Below are positions 8,326 through 14,216 of a stretch of 14,216 nt of DNA, in pieces. Source of the DNA: Auxenochlorella pyrenoidosa (taxonomy: Eukaryota; Chlorophyta; Trebouxiophyceae; Chlorellales; Chlorellaceae); NCBI GenBank assembly GCA_001430745.1, contig KQ481946.1, positions 734,436-748,651 on the forward strand, in the 5' to 3' direction. The position numbers and the translations under genes were made by a program. Under the pieces are notes generated by a model. The model was not told the origin of the DNA. It saw nothing but the letters and a program-made list of their open reading frames with translations, and did no database searches. Each line of letters begins with the position of its first letter. The first letter of the stretch is position 1.

Positions 8326-10476
8326 ATGGCGAGCGGCAGCGCTTTTGAGCTTGCCTCTCTGGGAGCGGGCTGCTGGCGCAGCTCACTGGGGCTCAGTTTA
8401 TCTGCGGCTGGAGCCGTAGGCGCAGCAGCGCACCTTGCGGGCGCAGTGTGGCTGTATTTGTGGGACCGCCGCTGCAGCCTTCCGCCTGGCGCCAGCCGAC
8501 TAGCCGCGGCTGCGCCGCTGGTCGCTGTGAACCTGGTCCTGCCGCTGCTGTTCTGCCGCAGCCAGGATGCCATCACGATGCTGATCACTGTGTGAGTGAC
8601 GGGGGCGTGTCCAACTCATCTGTGGGCACCTGCCGTGCCCTGCCAGGGCACCTCGAGAGCTGTCACCTGCTCCTTGGCCTGTCATCAGCGTGCCCTGTGC
8701 TCCCCCTGCCTGCAGCTTCAACCTGACATGGCTCTCATCCTTCAAGGTGAGGCCGCATGGGCTGCACGGCCGGAGGCATAAACAAGCAAGTGCAAAGAAC
8801 CCTTGAAGGTGCCAAGTCCCGCCAGCCAGCTGCCCTCTCCCGCTCACCCACCCCTTGTGTTGCAGGCCATCTCTTGGGCCCTGAACCGCGGCCCGCTGTG
8901 CATGCCGGGACTCACTCCCATACAGTTTCTTGCTGTGTATGCCGCACCCATCACGCCTGTTGCTCCCGCTGGGGGCCCAGCCTCGGAGCAGCCCCACGCT
9001 GGCAAGGCGGGCGCTGCCGGCGTCCAAAGCACCGGCAGCGGCAGCGCAGCAACGCAGCAGGCAGACGAGCCTCCCGAGGGCGGGCGGGTGGCAGAGGCAT
9101 ACCGTGCGCAGCGCATGCCGCGCGTGGGCAGCCAGGGGCGGCTGGGCGAGGATGCCGGCAGCAGCGGCAGCATGCTGCTGAGCTGGCTGGGCAAGCTGGC
9201 GCTCATTGTGGTCATGGTGTGGGTGATGCAGCAGCCGCTGCCGGGCCTGGCTCGGTCCTTTGCCTACGGTGCGCTGGCAGGGGGCAGGCGCGCGTTCACA
9301 CTGGCATGCCACAGTGCCCGCCATCGGCCGCCTCTGCCTGCCTTCATTCCTGCCCGCCAAGCCACTTTCGAGCCCGTCGCATCATCCGGGCCCCAAAACA
9401 ACATGTGGCAAAACTGCGCCACGCCCTGGCAACACCCCCGCCGTGCCCTGGCAAAACTTGCTGCGTGACGGTGCTGCCGCTGCCCCCTCCCAGGCCTGGC
9501 GCTGTATGGCCTGCTGTCTGCCATCATGGACGGCCCCGCCTCGCTGGTCATCGGGCTGACCGGCCTGCGGGTGTCGCCCCACTTTGACCGGCCCTGGATG
9601 GCCACCACAGTGGCAGCCTTCTGGTCCAAGCACTGGGACCTGGCGGCAGGTGAGCCAGCACTGTGCGCCTGCGCAGCCTTGCCTGCACGACTTTCTATCA
9701 AATCTGTCACCCCGGCACAGCGGGCGCTGATGCAAGTCAGCACTGCTCCAGCTCCCCGCTTTGCACGCAGACAAGCATGCGCGAGCGCAGCGCACCTTCT
9801 GCCTGCCGGCACGCAAGCAAAGCATTCCCTCCTAACCTTCCCTGCAGGCAACACCCTGCGGCAGCTGGTGTACGATCCGGTGTGCGAGGGCTGCTGGGTG
9901 GCGCCGCCTCCAGGGGCCGTTCCGCTGGCGCCGCCCTCCCCTGCCCGCATGGCGCTGGGCACCCTCGCCTCCTTTGCGGCCTCCGGGGCCGTGCACGAGG
10001 TCATCTTCTGGTGCGCGCTGCGCTGTGCCGTGCTGCGCGAGGCTGCACTCCGGCGGGGCGGGGCGGGGCGGGGCGGGGCGGGGCGGGGCGCCTGGGATTC
10101 TCTGCTTGAAATCATCCCTTGCGCGAACCTGCCCTTTGTGCCCGGGCCAACCCACCCCCTCCCACGCGCGCCACGCTGCCCATTCAGGTACCTCACCGGC
10201 CGCACCACCGGCGGCATCTGGCTGGCCTTCTTCACGGCGCAGGCGCCGCTGGTGGTCGGCGAGCGCGCCGTGCTGGCGGCGCTCAAGAGGCGAGGCATCC
10301 GGCTGCCCACCCCGCTGCGCCGCGCCGCCACCGCCCTGCTGCTGGTGGCCACAGGGCAGCTCCTGTTCTGGCCGCCGGCCATGGAGCACGGGGTGGTGAG
10401 CTCGCTGATCACCAACACGCAGGCGGGCATCCTGCAGCTGGCGGCGGCTGCGCGCAGCGCGCTGCCGTTGCAGTGA
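8326..10476 (+). CDS. wax-synthase-like membrane-bound O-acyltransferase, copy 1
   Basis: Likely transfers a fatty acyl group from acyl-CoA to a long-chain alcohol or similar acceptor in the ER membrane (MBOAT_2 wax synthase domain); the acceptor cannot be deduced. Exons: 8326-8591, 8716-8746, 8866-9268, 9494-9649, 9848-10010, 10188-10476; 435 aa. Hydrophobic segments lie at about 17-45, 58-75, 80-95, 203-222 and several beyond. Family landmarks seen: FNLTWLSSFKAISWALNRGPL (from residue 90, like the plant WLANFKLLLFAF.RGPL block), AAFWSKHWDL (F276-L283, like plant DFWGRRWNL), and SGAVHEVIFW with the presumed catalytic His335. An alanine/glycine/serine-rich linker (132-200) absent from plant enzymes explains the extra length. 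The start ATG at 8326 has G at +4. All five introns are GT-AG. The tandem paralogue lies downstream on the same strand. Homology call firm, substrate open. Confidence 0.88.
10055..10089 (+). repeat. (GGGGC)7 repeat in acyltransferase intron 5
   Basis: Seven uninterrupted GGGGC units about 45 nt inside intron 5 (10011-10187). The G-runs on the transcribed-RNA sense could form a G-quadruplex. Confidence 0.95.
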
Positions 10477-10891
10477 AGCCGGCCGACATGCAGAGCGCAC
10501 GCACGGGCAGACCGGCACAGTGCCGCTGCACCAAACCAAGCCAGCAAGCAGGGTGCACTTTTGTTCTGTGCTATTCCCATTCAGTCCTGATTGCTAGGTA
10601 TGAATTTGAAAAGGTTGGTTTGGATCCAAAGTACGCCCGTTGATGTACAACTAGCATGACCTTTGGCAGGAACAGCGCGTGGGCCCGCACATCCGGCTTG
10701 GAGGTCAAAATTTTCAACCCAGATGATCAGATGGCCCAGAACTGAACTGCTCATGGACATTTGACGTCTGCTTTGTTGATTATTACATACAGCAATCAAG
10801 AAAAAATGGCCATCAAACATTCTCACTTGTGATGCTGGCCACTGGCCACGGATGGGCAATCGCGGTGAAGGTCCCGCCCTGTTGGCGTTAA

Positions 10892-10907
10892 CAGGCGCCG
10901 GCGCCTG
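10892..10907. promoter_or_regulatory. 16-bp perfect palindrome upstream of acyltransferase copy 2
   Basis: CAGGCGCCGGCGCCTG equals its own reverse complement. GTT (10887-10889... read with a 2-nt bulge) and AAC on the right could extend the arms. It lies about 118 bp before the chosen ATG, where a dimeric transcription factor site could sit. In GC-rich DNA such a palindrome can also be fortuitous. Confidence 0.3.
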
Positions 10908-10927
10908 AACCCATGACGGCACCATAT

Positions 10928-10932
10928 TGTAA
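10928..10932 (+). terminator. candidate poly(A) signal TGTAA for acyltransferase copy 1
   Basis: The only TGTAA I find between the TGA at 10474-10476 and the next gene, 452 nt after the stop. If used, cleavage would fall very close to the 5' end of copy 2, leaving little or no spacer between the transcripts. Confidence 0.35.
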
Positions 10933-11025
10933 CAACCTTGAATGCATTTCACTTCCATTGTCGACACTTCGGACTCACTTGACAGCGTGCCGCAAGCCGC
11001 AGCTCACGCTCAACCTTCCGTCACG

Positions 11026-13360
11026 ATGCTCTCTGGGGAGCTCTGCCATACTTCGCTCGGACTCAGCTTCGAGCAAGCGCTGTCTCTGGTGCTTGCGATT
11101 GTGTGCGCCTCGGGTCTTTGGCTCTGGGCCTTGGGTCGCCGCCTGCCGCCAGGCCGTGGCAGGCTCGCCGTCGCCGCCGCGGTCTGCGCAGTGAATGCGC
11201 TGCTGCCCAAGCTCTTTTGCCGCTGGGATGACACTGTCACGATCATACTGACCAGGCAAGACAAAAACATTCAGCTGCTGATCTGCATGCTTTGACGGCC
11301 CTGGAGAAACTCTCTGTGCCAGCCATGCCAGCAGAGAGGCAGGGTGGTGCCTGCTCCCGCTGCTCACGCAGTGGTTGCTTCAATGACGCCATGTTTCTCC
11401 TTCCCTGCAGCTTCAACTTCATGTGGCTGAGTTCCTTCAAGGCGAGCCAGGGCTGTGGGAGCGTCACAGAGCGGGCATGCCGAATGCGACGCCGCACCCC
11501 CCGGAGCCGATTTGCCTGGCACCCTCACCTTGCCTGACCTCCCCTCTCCCCTGTGGCCCCGGCTGCAGGCCATATCCTGGGCCCTGGGCCGAGGCGCGCT
11601 CTGCGCCCAGCACTTCACCCCCGCACAGTTCCTCGCCATCTATGCGGCACCCATCACGCCCGTGTCAGCAGTGGCGGATGAGGCGCCAACGCCCTCGGAA
11701 GCAACCACAAGCAGTGCCCCAGCGGCCAGCAGCGGCGGGGCGCAGGAGGGGTCCTCGGGCAGCGCCTCCTCGGCGGACGGTGGCGGCGGCAGCGCGGGGG
11801 AGGCGCGGCGCAGGAGGGGCAGGCTGGAGGAGGATGCCGGCGGCCCAGGCAGCATGTTGGGCACGTGGCTAGCCAAGGGCGCGTTCATCGCCTTCCTGGT
11901 CTGGCTGCTGCAGCACCCGCTGCCCGGCATGCTGCGCGCGCTGGCCTACAGTGAGTGCATGCAGCACCGCGAAGCGGCGGCCTGTGCAGCGGCTGGGTTG
12001 TGCAGCGCTGCGCTGGGGTGGCAGCCCGCTGCCGCGGTGCTGGGAAGCCACCTTGCCGCTGCCCGGCGAGCCGGCTATGCACTGAAGCGCCACAACCACC
12101 TGTCTGCTCATCGCATTTCTGTTGTCCTGCAGCCCTGGCCCTGTACGCCCTGCTCTCACTGATCATGGACGGCCCCGCCTCGCTGGCCATTGGGCTGACT
12201 GGCCTGCGGGTGTCGCCCCACTTTGACCGGCCCTGGATGGCCACCACAGTAGCAGCCTTCTGGTCCAAGCGCTGGGACCTGGCGGCAGGTGGGCTTGCAG
12301 CGAGGGAAGCCGAAGCAAGCGCCCATGCTGCGGCAGGAGCACCGACCAAACCCTGCAGCACAGGGAACTGCCTGGTGCGCCCCAACCTCCCAAGCAACCC
12401 TGTCCCCTGGTGCTGCTGCCCACCCTCTGCAGGCAACACGCTGCGCCAGCTCATCTTTGACAGCGTGTGCGAGGGGCGCCTGTGGGCCCTTCCCCAAGGC
12501 TCGCCCCATAGGCAGCCCAGCCCGGCGCGCAAACTGCTGGGCAGCATCGCTGCCTTTGCCGCCAGCGGCCTCATCCACGAGTGCATCTTCTGGTGAGAGC
12601 CAGAGCAGCTACCGGCTTCAGTGCCAACTTTGACGGGTGGACACAGAGCAGGCAGGTGCTGCGGCGACGCCTCACAACGCCGGCCCGCTTCCCTTTGCCA
12701 TTCCCACATGTTGGGACACCAGGTGCCCAGACGCACCCTGCGGGCCCCTGCCCCTGCTGCCTCCACGCTTCTCTGCAGGCACCTGACCGGCCACACCACC
12801 GGCGGCGTCTGGCTGTCCTTCTTCCTGGTGCAAGTGCCGCTGATTGTGTTCGAGCGCTTGGTGCTGGCAGCCCTGAAGAGGCGCGGCGTCATCCTTCCCG
12901 ACTGGCTGCGCGCCCTGGTAGGCGTCCGCTTGACACCCCGTGGCCTTGACACTGCTGGAGGGGTGGGCTGCAGCACGAGGCGGGAGCCTATGCCGGCTGT
13001 CCTGCCAGGCTAGATCCAAGTCCAGAGCTTTCCATGTGCCGCTTGTTGAGCATCACGCCCCCAACGTTGACCCTGGTTACCCTTGGCTCTGCCTGCTCCT
13101 TGTGGCTGCCCAAGTGGGCATCCATTCTGTGTGTGCCGCATCCAGCTGGCCGACGCACATCGCACCCCGCCCCCGCATGCTGCTGCCACCTGTCCATGCA
13201 GGCCACCATGATCCTGCTGCTCCCCTACGCCTACCTGCTGTTCTGGAGGCCGTGCGAGCGGGTTGGCCTGACCGACTCCACGGTGGCAAACGTGAAGGCG
13301 GCGCTGCTGGGCGCAGCTCGGGCGCTGGGGCTCAGGGCGCTGGGCATCCCCCTGGGGTGA
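11026..13360 (+). CDS. wax-synthase-like membrane-bound O-acyltransferase, copy 2
   Basis: Tandem paralogue of the gene at 8326-10476, same predicted ER-membrane acyl transfer. Exons: 11026-11255, 11411-11441, 11569-11950, 12133-12288, 12433-12592, 12779-12917, 13202-13360; 418 aa in one open frame. Landmarks: SFNFMWLSSFKAISWALGRG (from residue 77), AAFWSKRWDL (F257-L264) and SGLIHECIFW with presumed catalytic His315. The low-complexity linker (about 119-181) is diverged and shorter, but GRLEEDAGG.GSML at its end matches GRLGEDAGS.GSML of copy 1. Start chosen at 11026 because MLSGELCHTSLGLS aligns with the N-terminus of copy 1; an in-frame ATG at 10942 would add 28 residues. Introns 1 and 2 have GC donors, and intron 6 has no counterpart in copy 1. 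It may differ from copy 1 in substrate or expression. Confidence 0.87.
11256..11410 (+). other. GC-AG intron 1 of acyltransferase copy 2
   Basis: Donor GCAAGA follows ACCAG and the acceptor is CCCTGCAG. Phase and position match intron 1 of copy 1, which has GTGAGT. No in-frame GT donor near this site would rebuild the conserved FNFMWLSSFK junction. Confidence 0.8.
11442..11568 (+). other. GC-AG intron 2 of acyltransferase copy 2
   Basis: Donor GCGAGC follows TTCAAG; the equivalent junction in copy 1 reads TTCAAG then GTGAGG. A single T-to-C change at donor position 2 explains the difference. The acceptor GGCTGCAG leads to codons for AISWALGRG as in copy 1. Confidence 0.8.
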
Positions 13361-13723
13361 TCCGGTTGCACTCGGCAGCGGCTCGGCTGGCGCCCCTTCG
13401 CTGAGCCTGGCCGGGCAGCGGGCCAGCCCTCTTCCTCTGGCGCCGCACTGGGATGTGCTGGCTACTCGACCTGTGCCTGTGTTGCCCCGCTTGCACCGCC
13501 CTGCCATTCCAGCGCCCAAACCCCCCTGCGCTTCAATTTTCCACCAAGGGGATGTGCAGGCCGCTTGACTTGAGGGTTAAGCCAAAAGTGCTGGAGAGCT
13601 CTGCATGCAAGCTGGCAAGTAAGCAAGGCTCAAGCGCGCGGCGGGACAGATCGAGGAGCGGCATTCTACAGACTGCCACTCTGCCAGGTGCCGCACGAGG
13701 CGCTGCGCCAGCTCCGCCGCTGT
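13361..13723. other. convergent intergenic region
   Basis: 363 bp between the stop of acyltransferase copy 2 (+) and the stop of the desaturase (-). It must contain both 3'UTRs. I find no exact TGTAA on either strand; TGTAG occurs on the minus strand near 13668-13672. No gene or repeat recognised. Confidence 0.6.
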
Positions 13724-14141
13724 CTAGGCCTTGATGGGCGCCAGCCGCGATTTAAGCAGCGCTGTGAGCTGCGCGTCGTCCATGGCCGCCAGCCTGGCAG
13801 AGTACCGCGACAGGTGGCGCAGCAGGTAGCGGTACCGCCCCGCCATGGCGGCGGCGCCCACCTGGAGAGGATGGCCAGGGAGGGGGGCAGTGGCGGGCGG
13901 TGCAGGCGGTGTTGATCAAAAGTCGGGGGCCCCACCTCATGGACCTGTAGCCGAGAGTCCATGGGCGCAGCAGCCGGGGCAGCCAGCGCGCCACCAGCTG
14001 CCAGCCCCCCCACCTGGAAGAAGGATGTGCCGATGAAGCAGAGCGCGTCGTGCTCGGCGTGCGCCTCCAGGGTCGCCGCCAGCCGCCCCGGCAGCTCGCT
14101 CCAGTGCAGCGTGCTGTTGAGGTGGTGCACGATGTGGTAGC
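13724..14141 (-). CDS. fatty acid desaturase, C-terminal end (5'-partial)
   Basis: Two terminal exons on the minus strand: 14014-14141 and 13724-13861, stop TAG at 13724-13726; 42 complete codons, then 45. The upstream exon reads GYHIVHHLNSTLHWSELPGR, where HIVHH is the HxxHH third histidine box that binds the di-iron centre in membrane fatty acid desaturases (PF00487). It continues to FIGTSFFQ, and the last exon begins VGAAAMAGRY and ends KSRLAPIKA. The intron 13862-14013 is GT-AG (GTGGGG...CTCCAG), and the first visible exon follows an AG at 14142-14143. Regiospecificity and compartment cannot be told from this end. The C-terminal style (tyrosine/arginine-rich helix, SRLAPI) resembles algal desaturases as I remember them. 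It converges on the acyltransferase pair. Confidence 0.8.
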
Positions 14142-14216
14142 CTGGGGCAGGGTGGTGTGTATATGTGTGTGGGGGGGTGGGGGTGGGGGAGTGGGGGGTG
14201 GGTGGTGGGTGGGGGG
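14142..14216 (-). other. 3' part of a desaturase intron, G/T-rich on the plus strand
   Basis: Read on the minus strand this is C/A-rich with the acceptor CCCCAG directly before the GYHIVHH codons. On the plus strand it is GTGTGT and GGGGTG runs. It is intronic pyrimidine-rich sequence, and the rest of the gene continues beyond the window. Confidence 0.75.

Larger units (their letters stand above)
10477..11025 (+). other. intergenic between the two acyltransferases
   Basis: 549 bp. Roughly 10560-10860 is visibly richer in A/T than anything else in the window (for example TGATTATTACATACAG and CAAGAAAAAATGG). It should hold the 3'UTR of copy 1 and the promoter of copy 2. Contents noted: a 16-bp palindrome at 10892-10907 and TGTAA at 10928-10932. 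I see no mobile-element signature or recognisable gene. Confidence 0.7.

Noticed and set aside
9264..10580. 438-codon minus-strand open frame over acyltransferase copy 1, and a similar 363-codon frame at 11885-12976 over copy 2
   Set aside because: Both are antisense to well-supported exons and run straight through the introns. They resemble each other only because the sense genes are paralogues. GC-rich codon use leaves few stops on the opposite strand.
10581..10967. 128-codon minus-strand open frame in the intergenic region
   Set aside because: No recognisable domain or splice-extended partner, and it overlaps the likely 3'UTR and promoter of the acyltransferases.
10942..11025. Upstream in-frame ATG for acyltransferase copy 2
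   Set aside because: It would add 28 polar residues with no counterpart in copy 1. The ATG at 11026 aligns with the paralogue, although N-terminal extension cannot be excluded.

Overview
The window is nuclear DNA from a GC-rich, intron-dense eukaryote, most likely a green alga. A trebouxiophyte of the Chlorella group is my best guess, from base composition, many short GTG...AG introns, plant-like lipid enzymes and TGTAA-type poly(A) signals; the exact lineage cannot be proven from this sequence. Three protein genes lie on the + strand and the 3' end of a fourth lies on the - strand. Joining exons by hand gives 36 complete introns with uninterrupted reading frames.

Positions 1-7871 hold the 3' part of a eukaryotic cytosolic-type alanyl-tRNA synthetase: 25 exons, 822 codons, ending in TGA at 7869-7871. 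About the first 150 residues lie upstream of the window. Its fifth visible intron (1461-2064) is unusually long because it carries three tandem copies of a 94-99 bp element at about 154 bp spacing. Each copy has a GGGG/CCCC terminal stem, a C-box-like RTGATGA and a C-N-GA D-box-like end. All three share an 11-nt stretch complementary to a universally conserved part of 18S rRNA. I read this as an intronic cluster of box C/D snoRNA genes, which is the most interesting feature of the window.

Positions 8326-10476 and 11026-13360 hold two tandem paralogues (435 and 418 aa) of a membrane-bound wax-synthase-like O-acyltransferase (MBOAT_2 / long-chain-alcohol O-fatty-acyltransferase type). They share intron positions, but the second copy has one extra intron and two GC-AG introns. 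Exon 4 is far more similar between the copies than the rest, which suggests gene conversion. Convergent to them at 13724-14141 (- strand) are the last two exons of a fatty acid desaturase with the HxxHH third histidine box. The right part of the window is therefore a small lipid-acyl neighbourhood (two acyltransferases and a desaturase), next to a housekeeping tRNA synthetase that probably hosts snoRNAs.

The spaces between genes are short (about 450, 550 and 360 bp) and hold candidate poly(A) signals, a 16-bp perfect palindrome upstream of the second acyltransferase, and no tRNA, rRNA or transposase that I can recognise.
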